Below, piece after piece: positions 52,883 to 61,532 of a DNA stretch of 64,000 nt (positions within the stretch are counted from its first letter, which is position 1; the number at the start of each line of letters is the position of its first letter). The translations under genes and the position numbers were made by a program. The stretch is from an uncultured Collinsella sp. (GTDB lineage Bacteria > Actinomycetota > Coriobacteriia > Coriobacteriales > Coriobacteriaceae), in NCBI GenBank assembly GCA_900542275.1, contig UQMW01000006.1:22188-86187 (forward strand). The letters are read 5' to 3'. The notes under the pieces were generated by a model. It did not search any database and was not told where the DNA came from. It worked only from the letters and a program-made list of their open reading frames with translations.

Positions 52883-52924
52883 GCCCACGAACGACACAGC
52901 GCTCGACGTGCGTCATCCGTGGGC
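52883..52924 (-). terminator. Possible terminator of GtrA-family gene 2
   Basis: Stem GCCCACG/CGTGGGC (52883-52889 with 52918-52924) has a large GC-rich loop. Only TTTGC follows on the minus strand, so the call is weak. Confidence 0.4.
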
Positions 52925-52948
52925 ATCGTAAAGCTGTAAGGTTGCGAG

Positions 52949-53344
52949 TTACTTGGTCTCGTCGCCTTCCAGGAAGATCTTTCGGGTCACAAAGTTGTAG
53001 ACCATGACAAGCGCGGTGGCGCAGATCTTGGCGATATTGGCCTCGAGTCCCAGACCGGCGTTGAGTGTCAACACGATAGCGTCGTTGAGTACCAGGCCGA
53101 TCACGGACAGCACGACAAAGATAATGAACTCGCGGCGGCGGCTCATGCCCTCCTTGTGCGCAAACACGTACTTCATGCTGGCGAGGTAGTTAAAGATGAG
53201 TGAGATGATAAAGCCGCTGGTGTTGGCGATTAGGATGTTGAGGCCCAGACCGTAGTGGAGCAGATTCATAATGCCAAAGTCGATGACCGTGGCAATGACA
53301 CCGACGACGCCAAATTTCATGATCTGCGCAAGGAGCTTTTGCAT
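52949..53344 (-). CDS. GtrA-family membrane protein 2
   Basis: A 131-residue, four-helix GtrA protein (QIMKFGVVGVIATVIDFGI...NYLASMKYVFAHKEG). It is similar to the downstream GtrA over its whole length, including the MSRRREF segment. The ATG at 53344 has an AAGGCAGGT site and gives a length like its paralogue; a TTG at 53407 would add 21 residues. It lies 78 bases after fbp on the same strand and may be co-transcribed with it. Confidence 0.85.
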   Translation of the reverse strand: MQKLLAQIMKFGVVGVIATVIDFGIMNLLHYGLGLNILIANTSGFIISLIFNYLASMKYVFAHKEGMSRRREFIIFVVLSVIGLVLNDAIVLTLNAGLGLEANIAKICATALVMVYNFVTRKIFLEGDETK

Positions 53345-53422
53345 GGTACCTGCCTTAAGCTGGCGCCGAAGCGCCGCGGGGATGACAAACTTAGCAAGTT
53401 TAGCCAATCCCCACGGGTGGAG

Positions 53423-55339
53423 CTAGGCGCGCTCCTCGATAGCACCGTTTCTATATGCATCGAGCAGCTGGCGCAGGTCCTGGATCTGGCTGCGGATCTT
53501 GACACCGGAATCGGTGTCGCTCACCATGCGGCGACGGTCTGCTTGGTCAAAACGATTGGTCTCGCTCTCGATGTCCACGTTGCGTGTGAGTGCCTCGGCA
53601 ACCGTCGTAAAGGCCCGGTGCGACTTGAGGCGGCAGCCGCGCGAGCTCGAGATGAGCGTATAGCCGGCGATACCCGTCTTGGGATGGTAAGCGCGGCAGA
53701 AGCCGCCATCGATGACCAGCAGCTTGCCCTTGGCGCGGATGGGCTGCTCGCCCTTGGTGGTTTTAACGGGCGTGTGGCCGTTGATGATGTGACCGGTCGG
53801 TGAGCATGCCATGGGCGCGACGCCAAACTCGCGCATGATGTCATCGCAGACCGAGGGCGACTTGGTAAGCGTAAAGTACGGGTCCATCGGCTCGACCCAG
53901 GTGCTCTTATCGGCGATATAGGCGCGCTCAAAGGTGCGCACCAGGCGTCCGCTGGCGGGTGAGTTAAAGCCAATCCACAGGTACCACATCCAGTCGAGAG
54001 CGTCGCGGTCGCCCACGCGCCAGGCGCGGCGGGCGATGTGGTCGCAAAAATCGAGATAATCGCGGCCAGCGTGCCAGGTGCCCAGGCAGTTCATGCTGCT
54101 AAAGGTGCCGTCTTCGTTGAGCGGCACGCAGCCATGGAACAGCAGGTTGCCGTTGGCGACCTTGTACATCGAGCCGTGGGAATAGAGGAAATCGATATGG
54201 CGATGCAGGTGATCGGCGGTGACAAACTCGGACACGAGCTTGTCGATGATGTGCTGCTCCTGAGACGTGAGCGTATAGGGGTCCGTCGGGTCGACGGTGG
54301 GGAAGTCGTTGGTCGTGAGCGGCCACACGCTGCCGTCGGCGAGCGTGACCGTGCCGGTGTCGTGGTCGATCTTGTCGAGTAACAGGCGGTCGGTCATGTC
54401 GAACTCGGGATGGCGCTGGATAATCTGACCCTCGAGCTTAAAGAGCAGCACGTTGATGGCCTTGATCAGCGGGGTGATGGACTCACCGGCGGTGTAGGTG
54501 GCATCGGCAAAGGCGACAAGCTCACGCAGCGAGATGCCGTAGTCGTTCTCCAGGATCTCGTAGTTGTCGTAGCGTAGGTTGTTGCGCAGCACCGTGGCGA
54601 TGCAGGCGGGCTCACCGGCCGCAGCGCCCATCCACAGCAGGTCGTGGTTGCCCCACTGGATGTCGAGTGAATGGTAGGTGAGCAGGCGGTCCATAATCTT
54701 GGCCGCGCCGCCACCGCGGTCGAAGATGTCGCCCACCAGGTGCAGGTGGTCGACGGCCAGGCGCTTGATGAGCGAGGCAAGCGACTCGATAAAGTCGTCG
54801 GCGCTTGCGGTCTCCAGGATGGACTCCACGATGCGCTCGTGATAGCGCACGCGATAGTTGTTCTCGTCCGGGTGCGTGTGCAGCAGCTCGTCGATGATGT
54901 AGGCGTAATCGCGTGGGATGGCCTTACGCACCTTGGAGCGCGTATAACGGCTCGAAAGCGAGCGGGCAACCACAATGAGTTGGTCAAGCATCGTCTTGTA
55001 CCAGGTGGGCGAGTCCTCGCGCTGGCTGCGGACCAGCTCGATCTTCTCGTGCGGGTAGTAGATGAGCGTGCACAGCTCGCCCTTTTCGTCAAAGGAAAGC
55101 GTGCCGCCAAAAATCTCGTCGACATGCTCGCGCACGACGCCCGAGCAGTTGTTGAGGATGTGCATAAAGGCTTCGTACTCGCCATGCACGTCGCTCATAA
55201 AATGCTCGGTGCCTTTGGGCAGGTTGAGGATGGCCGAGAGATTGATGATCTCGGTAAACGCGGATTGCTCGGTGGGAAATTGTTTCGACAGCAGACGCAG
55301 ATACTTGAAGTCTTGCGGATTGCGATCGAATGCGACCAT
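53423..55339 (-). CDS. fbp: Fructose-1,6-bisphosphatase, class III
   Basis: The gluconeogenic phosphatase of the Firmicutes type, 638 residues, a calcineurin-like metallophosphatase. Metal-site motifs are MSDVHGEYEAF, VGDIFDRGG and WGNHDLLWMGA, then INGHTPVK near the C-terminus. The start at 55339 has a GGAAGGTG site; the frame stays open upstream without a ribosome site. A 30-base palindrome ends 28 bases before the start and is a likely operator. Confidence 0.95.
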   Translation of the reverse strand: MVAFDRNPQDFKYLRLLSKQFPTEQSAFTEIINLSAILNLPKGTEHFMSDVHGEYEAFMHILNNCSGVVREHVDEIFGGTLSFDEKGELCTLIYYPHEKIELVRSQREDSPTWYKTMLDQLIVVARSLSSRYTRSKVRKAIPRDYAYIIDELLHTHPDENNYRVRYHERIVESILETASADDFIESLASLIKRLAVDHLHLVGDIFDRGGGAAKIMDRLLTYHSLDIQWGNHDLLWMGAAAGEPACIATVLRNNLRYDNYEILENDYGISLRELVAFADATYTAGESITPLIKAINVLLFKLEGQIIQRHPEFDMTDRLLLDKIDHDTGTVTLADGSVWPLTTNDFPTVDPTDPYTLTSQEQHIIDKLVSEFVTADHLHRHIDFLYSHGSMYKVANGNLLFHGCVPLNEDGTFSSMNCLGTWHAGRDYLDFCDHIARRAWRVGDRDALDWMWYLWIGFNSPASGRLVRTFERAYIADKSTWVEPMDPYFTLTKSPSVCDDIMREFGVAPMACSPTGHIINGHTPVKTTKGEQPIRAKGKLLVIDGGFCRAYHPKTGIAGYTLISSSRGCRLKSHRAFTTVAEALTRNVDIESETNRFDQADRRRMVSDTDSGVKIRSQIQDLRQLLDAYRNGAIEERA

Positions 55340-55366
55340 GAAACACCTTCCGATGGGGTTGGTAAA

Positions 55367-55396
55367 ACTGATAAACATCGTCAAACGTTTATCAGT
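55367..55396. promoter_or_regulatory. Palindrome upstream of fbp, candidate operator
   Basis: Perfect 10-base arms ACTGATAAAC and GTTTATCAGT are separated by 10 bases. A TTGACG hexamer on the minus strand lies in the centre. The size fits a dimeric regulator. Confidence 0.5.
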
Positions 55397-55622
55397 ATGC
55401 GCCGGCTTTGTTTCGATTTAGCGCCGGTGGCTGAATTGTCGGCTGAACGGTTTGCTAAATCGATTTAGTTGAGGTAGATATGGCGGTTGAGTGGAGACGA
55501 CAGAAGGTGTTTTCTCAGATATTTATGCGTGGGGTCGGTGGAGACGATGGTGGTAAAGATGTTCGCTATTATTGGTTCGATTTGGTAAATAGTGGACATA
55601 TGTACCGTATATAGGCTCACTG
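55397..55622. other. AT-richer spacer between fbp and degV, no gene supported
   Basis: This stretch is visibly AT-richer than its surroundings. A short minus-strand frame (55465-55599) has no ribosome site and I do not call it. The degV promoter lies at its right end. Confidence 0.4.
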
Positions 55623-55631
55623 TGCGATAAT
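55623..55631 (+). promoter_or_regulatory. Extended -10 promoter of degV
   Basis: TGC then GATAAT (55626-55631), 28 bases before the ATG. No good -35 is seen, which an extended -10 can tolerate. Confidence 0.4.
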
Positions 55632-55659
55632 TTGCGCAGCAATGAGTAAGGAGCCTCAT

Positions 55660-56549
55660 ATGAGTGATTTTGTCCTGACCTGTGAATCCGCCGCCGATCG
55701 AACTCGGGAGTTCTTTGAATCGCGCAATATCCCTGTCGTGTGTTTTCATTACGAGATCGACGATGTTGTCTATGCGGACGATCTGTATCAGTCGATTACG
55801 CCGGACGAGTTTTTGCCCAGATATCCGCGGGCGCCATGCCCAAGACGTCTCAGGTGAGCGTGGGTGAGTACGAGGAGTTTTGGGAGCCGCTTGTTGCCGA
55901 GGGCAAAGACGTGCTGCACCTGACGTTGTCGTCGGGTATTTCGGGCACGTATGGATCGGCCTGCGTTGCGGCGCAGATGCTCGCGGATCGCTATCCCCAG
56001 GGCGGCAAGGTGCGCGTCATCGATTCGCTGGCAGCGTCTTCGGGCTTTGGCCTGCTGGCGGAATGTGCCGCCGACGTGCGCGATAGCGGGGCTTCACTCG
56101 ACGAGACGGCCGCTTGGATCGAGGAGCATAAGCTCAACCTGCACCACTGGTTCTTCTCGACCGATCTGTCGAGCTACCTGCGCGGCGGTCGCATTTCGGC
56201 TGCGAGCGCGATCATCGGCACGGCGCTTAAGATTTGCCCACTTATGACGGTCGATTGCGACGGCAAGCTGTCGCCACGTGAGAAGATTCGCACTAAGAAG
56301 CGCGCGATTTCCGAGATGGCTAAGACCATGATGGCACACGTGCAGGACGGTGCGGATTATTCGGGTAAGTGCATCATGTCGCACTCGGCGTGCCGCGAGG
56401 ATGCCGAAGCAGTTGCGGCGCTGATTGAGGAACAGGTTCCGCAGCTTAAAGGCAAGATTGAGATCAATAACATCGGTACTCTGATTGGCTCGCATACCGG
56501 ACCTGGTACGGTGGCGCTCTTCTTTATGGGCGACAAGCGCGTGGATTAA
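55660..56549 (+). pseudogene. DegV-family fatty-acid-binding protein, frameshifted
   Basis: FakB-type DegV proteins hold fatty acids for phosphorylation by FakA. The N-terminus (MSDFVLTCESAADRT...SITPDEF) is in one frame and the rest (FAQISAGAMPKTSQVS...SGISGTYGSA...GRISAAS...GPGTVALFFMG) in another. The frames meet at a run of five T (55810-55814); six T would restore one continuous protein. As it stands, translation ends at 55857 after 65 codons. AAGGAG precedes the ATG at 55660. Causes could be a recent loss, slippage-based phase variation or a sequencing error. All the rest of the gene is well preserved, which favours a recent event. Confidence 0.85.
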
Positions 56550-56590
56550 TTTGCCCCATCACATCGCTGCATGATTGCTCAAACGAAAAC

Positions 56591-56618
56591 GGCCCGCCTC
56601 ACGTTTGTGGGGCGGGCC
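56591..56618. terminator. Terminator between degV and the TIM-barrel gene
   Basis: A 12-pair stem (56591-56602 with 56607-56618, one G-T). T-rich GTTTTCGTTT follows on the minus strand; the plus side is weaker. Confidence 0.7.
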
Positions 56619-56631
56619 TTGCTGTTGGGGG

Positions 56632-57723
56632 TTAGCGTTTCTTTCCTCGGAAGAAAAAGCCGTGCAGTGAGGGCTTGAGCCCGCGGTTGGCGCGACGCTC
56701 CTCGACGCGCTCGTGGATCGAAGCGACGCGCTCGATGACCTCGTCGGGAATCGGCACGTCGGGATTCATGTTCTCGACCTGGCTGACTTCGGCGGCGGCG
56801 ACCTGGTCGATAATGGGCACATCGTCGCGCGAGATAACGGGCGTGGCGTCTTCCTTCATCTTGCGATAACGCTGCATCATGTCGGTCTGTAGCTGCTGTG
56901 CCGAAGGCGGCGTCCAGATGATGGCGTTGGCGCCGGCGGCGATGGTCTCGCGGATGCTCTCGGGCGTCTTGCCGCCCGGCGCGATGAGCGGCAGGTTGGG
57001 ATAGTGCTCGCGCAGTTCACGCAGGACCTGCGGCGTGTTTTTGCCAGCGGCGATGTTAAGAATCTTGGCGCCGGCGCGCACCTTTGCGTGAGCATCGTCG
57101 TCGCAACGTACGACCGTGGCGATGACGGGGATGTCGGCGATGTTGGTGATGTGCTCGACCATCTCGGCGGTGGCGGGGGAGTTGACCACACAGCCCGCCG
57201 CGCCCTGCATCTCGGAGACGGCTGCCATCTGAACGGAGCGCTTGCCGGTGGTGGTGCCACCGCCCACGCCTACGAAGACCGGGCACTCGGCGACGGTCAG
57301 CAACGCCTGCGTAATGGCGGGCTGCGGCGTGAAGGGGTAGACGGCAAAGACGGCATCGGCGTTGGAGTTGCGGATGACCGCGACGTCGGTGGTGTAGATG
57401 AGCGATTTGATACGACGGCCGAAGAGCGTGAAGCCGCTGGCCTCCTCAATCTCGTCAGGCATGCGAAGGGCCGCCTTGCGCAGGCGCCCGTCGATGGGCA
57501 GCGGCTCCATAGGGAGCAGGCCGTTGGGCGTGACGGCTACCTGGGGCTCGGTGAACTCGTCTGCGAGCTCGACCTCGGAGAAATCGACCGAGGCGACGAT
57601 GTCTTCGTGAACCTCGGCGGGCACATCGATGGGAGCTTGGTCGTTTGCCGCGGCAGGCGTGTCGAAGGAGCTGGTGCCGACGAAGGCGTCGACGCGCTCG
57701 TTTAGATCGTTGAGGGTATCCAT
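56632..57723 (-). CDS. TIM-barrel protein, possibly KDPG-aldolase-like, function unknown
   Basis: A 363-residue soluble protein. Residues about 80-290 read as a beta/alpha barrel with strands FVGVGGG, CVVNSP, IPVIATVV, AKILNIAAG, LPLIAPGG and AIIWTPP, and the loop GGKTPESI resembles the phosphate-binding loop of KDPG/KHG aldolases. The catalytic Lys of that family is not evident. An acidic N-terminal 75 residues and a basic tail (FFFRGKKR) flank the barrel. It stands alone with its own terminator. I cannot assign a reaction. Confidence 0.6.
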   Translation of the reverse strand: MDTLNDLNERVDAFVGTSSFDTPAAANDQAPIDVPAEVHEDIVASVDFSEVELADEFTEPQVAVTPNGLLPMEPLPIDGRLRKAALRMPDEIEEASGFTLFGRRIKSLIYTTDVAVIRNSNADAVFAVYPFTPQPAITQALLTVAECPVFVGVGGGTTTGKRSVQMAAVSEMQGAAGCVVNSPATAEMVEHITNIADIPVIATVVRCDDDAHAKVRAGAKILNIAAGKNTPQVLRELREHYPNLPLIAPGGKTPESIRETIAAGANAIIWTPPSAQQLQTDMMQRYRKMKEDATPVISRDDVPIIDQVAAAEVSQVENMNPDVPIPDEVIERVASIHERVEERRANRGLKPSLHGFFFRGKKR

Positions 57724-57913
57724 GGAGGCTCGATTCTATGTGATGACGGCCGGCAGGGTACCGGCAGCGTTGTGCTTGCTAAATCGTTTGACGAGTTGAT
57801 TTTTCCCCGCCGCGTCCTCCGTTAGACCGAAGGGCGGCGAACGTGAAGGAGCTGTGGTGGCGGGGATCGAGGTGCTATCTTGAAAGTCCCGTTTAAAAGA
57901 GAGGTGACGCGGT

Positions 57914-58084
57914 ATGGAATTGACAGCAATGTTGGGCTCGATTGGCCTGTGTGTGGGCGCAATCGTTGCCGCCGCGGTCATCTACTTTGTGGTCACGGCC
58001 ATTAAGGGCAAAAGGGTCGAACGCAAGGAGCGCGCGATGCTTAAACAGCATCGCGACCAGCAGGGCAAACGCGCACAGAGATAG
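57914..58084 (+). CDS. Small single-helix membrane protein
   Basis: A 56-residue protein: MELTAMLGSIGLCVGAIV begins a hydrophobic helix to about residue 30, and then a strongly basic tail (KGKRVERKERAMLKQHRDQ) follows. GAGGTG lies 7 bases before the ATG, and an extended -10 (TG-C-TATCTT, 57873-57881) lies upstream. The layout suggests a membrane anchor with a cytoplasmic basic tail. Function unknown. Confidence 0.6.
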   Translation: MELTAMLGSIGLCVGAIVAAAVIYFVVTAIKGKRVERKERAMLKQHRDQQGKRAQR

Positions 58085-58108
58085 CTTGTTGAGTTTTGGA
58101 TCCGTGCG

Positions 58109-59212
58109 CTAGCTGCGTTTTCGGATCAGGGCAATGTAGAAGCCCTCAAAGTCGCGGCTAGGCGGAATGGTCAGCGTGCCGGGCATACCGTTGGCGACGG
58201 ACGAGACGTGGCTGGCGGCGATGGCCTCGGTGAGGGCGTTGCACTCGATGCGTGGCTCTTCGCCAACTTCCTGAGCACGGCGCGTTTCACTTTCGCTCGG
58301 CGTGCCGTCGAGGGGGATAAGCTCGCAATCCATGTGCTTGTCGAGGGCCTCTTGCAGGGCGTCCTCGTTTTCCTGCGGCAAGATCGAACAAGTCGAATAG
58401 ACGAGCGTGCCGCCCGGTTTAAGGGCTCCCATGGCGCGGTCCAGAAGTGCTCGCTGCGAGCGGGCACACTTGCTCAGCAGCTGCTCGGTCAGGCCGCGCA
58501 GGCTTTTCTCGTTGCCGCTGATGACGGTGCCCGTGCCGGTGCAGGGGGCGTCGAGCAGGATGCGGTCAAAGCGGAAGAACTCGTCGAGCTCGCGTGCGTC
58601 GATGCGCATGACGGGCACGTTTTTTGCGCCTTGGCGGTGGAGGTTGGCTTCGAGCTTCTCGGCGCGGGGAATGCTCATCTCGCAGGCGGTAAGGTGCGCC
58701 TGCCCCTGCGTGAGGGCGGCGATCTGCGTCGTCTTGCCACCGGGGGCTGCGCACATGTCCAGGATGTCCTCGCCTGCCTGTGCGCCCAGGACCAGCGGCG
58801 GCATCATGGACGACAGGCTCTGCAGGTAGATTTTGCCGTCGCGGTAGATGTCGAGATCCCACAGATCGGAAACCTGGGCCTCGGGCAGGATAAAGGCGTC
58901 CGGGTACCAGGCGACAGCGTTGTGGGCGATGCCGGCGGCATCGAGCGCCGCAGCGATGTCCTCGGCGGTTGCCTTGAGCGTGTTGGCGCGCAGCGTGACC
59001 GGGCGTGTGGCCGCGGCGCCGAAGCCCTCGATCATGAGCTCGGCATCGGCGGGCGCATAGGCGCCGGCGACCGTGTCGACCATAAAGCGCGGCAGGTCGG
59101 CGGCGCAAGGAAGGGCGGCAAGCTGGTCGGAAAGCTCGGTGGCGGCAAACTGCCTGAGCTTGAGCTCGGGCTTAACCTGCTTTTTCTGCTTACGACGACG
59201 CGGCTTGGACAT
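58109..59212 (-). CDS. RsmB/NSUN-family RNA (cytosine-C5) methyltransferase
   Basis: Methylates cytosine in rRNA or tRNA with SAM. The 367-residue protein has the SAM motif DMCAAPGGKTTQ, then LLDAPCTGTGT with one catalytic Cys and VYSTCSILPQENE with the other. The N-terminus is very basic (KPRRRKQKKQVK). It lacks the long C-terminal extension of RsmF. Whether it acts on 16S rRNA (RsmB-like) or on tRNA cannot be told from sequence. It is followed on the same strand by no close gene; metG lies upstream with 36 bases between. Confidence 0.9.
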   Translation of the reverse strand: MSKPRRRKQKKQVKPELKLRQFAATELSDQLAALPCAADLPRFMVDTVAGAYAPADAELMIEGFGAAATRPVTLRANTLKATAEDIAAALDAAGIAHNAVAWYPDAFILPEAQVSDLWDLDIYRDGKIYLQSLSSMMPPLVLGAQAGEDILDMCAAPGGKTTQIAALTQGQAHLTACEMSIPRAEKLEANLHRQGAKNVPVMRIDARELDEFFRFDRILLDAPCTGTGTVISGNEKSLRGLTEQLLSKCARSQRALLDRAMGALKPGGTLVYSTCSILPQENEDALQEALDKHMDCELIPLDGTPSESETRRAQEVGEEPRIECNALTEAIAASHVSSVANGMPGTLTIPPSRDFEGFYIALIRKRS

Positions 59213-59248
59213 CCGTCTTTCCTTCCCATTCCATTACATGTCGAGTGT

Positions 59249-61399
59249 TTAGTACTGGCTCTCGTGCTTGCTAAAGAAGTCGAAGCGCGGGGGCAGCGGC
59301 TTTACGCGGTGCTCGCCGGGCTTCTCGCCCAAGCTCTCCACAAACTCATCCGTGGAGGCGAAGATGTTATCCCAGCTAAAGAAGGCGACCGGGTCGATGT
59401 CGAAGTACTCGCAGATGAGCTCGCAGCCGGCAGGGACGATGCCGTGCATGAGCACGGTCGCCACGCGCAGCTCGGTAAAGGCGTCGACGAGCGCCTGCGT
59501 CATTGCGGCGTTTGCCTCGTTACCCTCGAGCTTGTTGGCGGCCTTGGAAGCGTCGCTCCAGCGCTTGTTGGCGGCGCGCAGGTAGTCGTCGCACACGGCA
59601 AGCGCGCGGTGCGTCTCGAACTTGTACATAGCCTGCTCAAAGGCGAGAGCTGCCTGCTCAGCGGCTTCGACCACGGTGTCAGAAGCGGCACCGGCGGGGA
59701 TGCAGCCGTTGCGGTAGGGGCTCTCGTCGCCTTCCTTGACGGCGACGCCGTAGAAGCAGCTGCGGGCCAGACGGTTGAACACGCCGGTCAGCAGCGCGCT
59801 CTCCTTAAGGGCCGGGTCGATAACGCGCTTGTCGTCGCAGGCGCGTACCTCGTTGCCGTCCTTGTCCTTGCCGGTCACACGCGTGTCGTATGCCTTGGGG
59901 CTAAAGCTTACCGGCTTCTCGGACAGGCCGAGCGACAGCCAGTGCGCACGCATCTGCTCGCAGGTGTAGTGGTTGAGCAGGTCGTCTGCCGGCGGGGGAG
60001 GCGTCTGCGAGGACGAGCTGGCCTTTTTGCCCATGTAGAGCAGGTGGTAGCAGGCGCTGACGGTGCTCTGCGTGAGGTCCCAGCCCAGGGCCTCCCACAT
60101 GGCGGTCTGCGCGATGCAGTAGAAATAGATGTTGTCCTGACCGATAAACTGGTAGATCTGAGCGTCGTCAGAGCACCACCAGTCGCGCCAGTCGAGCGAG
60201 CTGTGCTGGTAGGTGGGTGCGGGCACCTGCGTGGAATCGGCGGCGGGCTCGCCCATGAGGGCGGCATCCTGGGCGGCGACGCCCTCGGTCACGCCGGCGG
60301 CCTTGGCATCGCGTGCGAGCACGGTACGCGTATAGCTGATGGGCGCCCACAGGCTCTCGGGCCAGCACCAGCAGGTGACGTCGGAGACGCCATCGACCTC
60401 GGGCACCGGAACGCCCCAGTCGATGTTGCCGGTGATGCGGAAGGGCACGAGCGCCTTGCCGCTGCGGAAGCGCACGCCACCGTTGGCGAGCACTGCGTGG
60501 GCATCGTCGCGCTCCTTCCAGCTGGGGAAGGTGACGGTAAAGCTGCTCTTGTTGCCCTCGGGCTCCAGCACGGTGTGCTCGGGAAGCTGATCCTCGACGG
60601 CATCGAAGGCCTCGCGGAACTTGTTCTGGATATAGAGCTGGGCCGGCAGCAGCCACTCCTCCATGGTCTTGGAGACCACGGAGCGAACCTGCGGGTTCTG
60701 GGCGAGCTTGGCGGTATAGGTCTTCATAAAGTCGAGGTAGGCCGGCAGGTCGAAGTAGAGGTTGTCGACCGGGCGCAGCTCGGGCACCTCGCCGGTGAGC
60801 TGGCTCTTGGGCGCGATGAGCTCCTCGGGCTCAAACTGGTGGCCCAGATCGCACTCGTCGGCATAAGCCTTCTCGGACTTGCAGCCCTGGATGGGGCAGC
60901 GGCCGATGACCTGGCGGCCGTTGAGGAACGTGCCGGCCTTGGCATCGTAGAACTGCAGCGTGGAGCGCTTGGAGATGGTGCCCTGCTCGTGCAGGCGCTC
61001 GATAATCTCGGCAGTCACCTCGTTGTGGATCTGGGCCGCCGGCTCAAGGCCCGAGCCGCCGTAGATGTCGCAGCTGATGTTGTAGTTGTTGAGGGTCGCG
61101 GCCTGGCGGGAGTGATTGGACTCGACATACTCGCCGATGGACTTGCCGTAGCCCTCGTTCTCCTTGAGCTTGCGGTAGCTCTCCATGATGGGCGAACCGT
61201 AGCAGTCGGTGCCCGAGGTGAAGATGACGTTTTCGCGGCCCAGGCGGTCGCGCAGGAAGCGGGCGAAGAAGTCGGCCGGGACAAAGACGCCGCCGACGTG
61301 GCCAAAGTGCAGACCCTTGTTGCCGTAGGGCTCGCCGGCGGTAACGATGGCGCGGCGCGGCCAGCTGGGACGGTCGTTCATGGAGTATTTGGATGCCAT
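59249..61399 (-). CDS. metG: Methionyl-tRNA synthetase with altered KMSKS loop
   Basis: A 716-residue class I synthetase. The HIGH motif is HFGH (31-34) in GEPYGNKGLHFGH. A zinc region CPIQGCKSEKAYADECDLGH and the specificity helix IYQFIGQDNIYFY are present. Where other MetRS have NGAKMSKS this protein has MGKKASSS (456-463), so the second lysine of KMSKS is Ser, followed by a Pro-rich insert (QTPPPPADD). An insert of about 60 residues also lies before the IYQFIG segment. The start at 61399 has an AAGGAGTCCC site. It is either the main MetRS of this lineage or a divergent second copy. Confidence 0.85.
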   Translation of the reverse strand: MASKYSMNDRPSWPRRAIVTAGEPYGNKGLHFGHVGGVFVPADFFARFLRDRLGRENVIFTSGTDCYGSPIMESYRKLKENEGYGKSIGEYVESNHSRQAATLNNYNISCDIYGGSGLEPAAQIHNEVTAEIIERLHEQGTISKRSTLQFYDAKAGTFLNGRQVIGRCPIQGCKSEKAYADECDLGHQFEPEELIAPKSQLTGEVPELRPVDNLYFDLPAYLDFMKTYTAKLAQNPQVRSVVSKTMEEWLLPAQLYIQNKFREAFDAVEDQLPEHTVLEPEGNKSSFTVTFPSWKERDDAHAVLANGGVRFRSGKALVPFRITGNIDWGVPVPEVDGVSDVTCWCWPESLWAPISYTRTVLARDAKAAGVTEGVAAQDAALMGEPAADSTQVPAPTYQHSSLDWRDWWCSDDAQIYQFIGQDNIYFYCIAQTAMWEALGWDLTQSTVSACYHLLYMGKKASSSSQTPPPPADDLLNHYTCEQMRAHWLSLGLSEKPVSFSPKAYDTRVTGKDKDGNEVRACDDKRVIDPALKESALLTGVFNRLARSCFYGVAVKEGDESPYRNGCIPAGAASDTVVEAAEQAALAFEQAMYKFETHRALAVCDDYLRAANKRWSDASKAANKLEGNEANAAMTQALVDAFTELRVATVLMHGIVPAGCELICEYFDIDPVAFFSWDNIFASTDEFVESLGEKPGEHRVKPLPPRFDFFSKHESQY

Positions 61400-61532
61400 G
61401 GGACTCCTTCGCATATAGGTAAGAGCGCGGCCGGGCACGGGGTTCGGCGGCGCGGTGGTCAATTCGTGCATATCGTTCGACATTATCGCACATGCGGGCG
61501 GGTGCGTGGCAGGGGCGCTATCCTAAGATGCT

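Noticed and set aside
55465..55749. Small minus-strand gene overlapping degV
   Set aside because: No ribosome site, overlaps the degV start, and no recognisable protein pattern.
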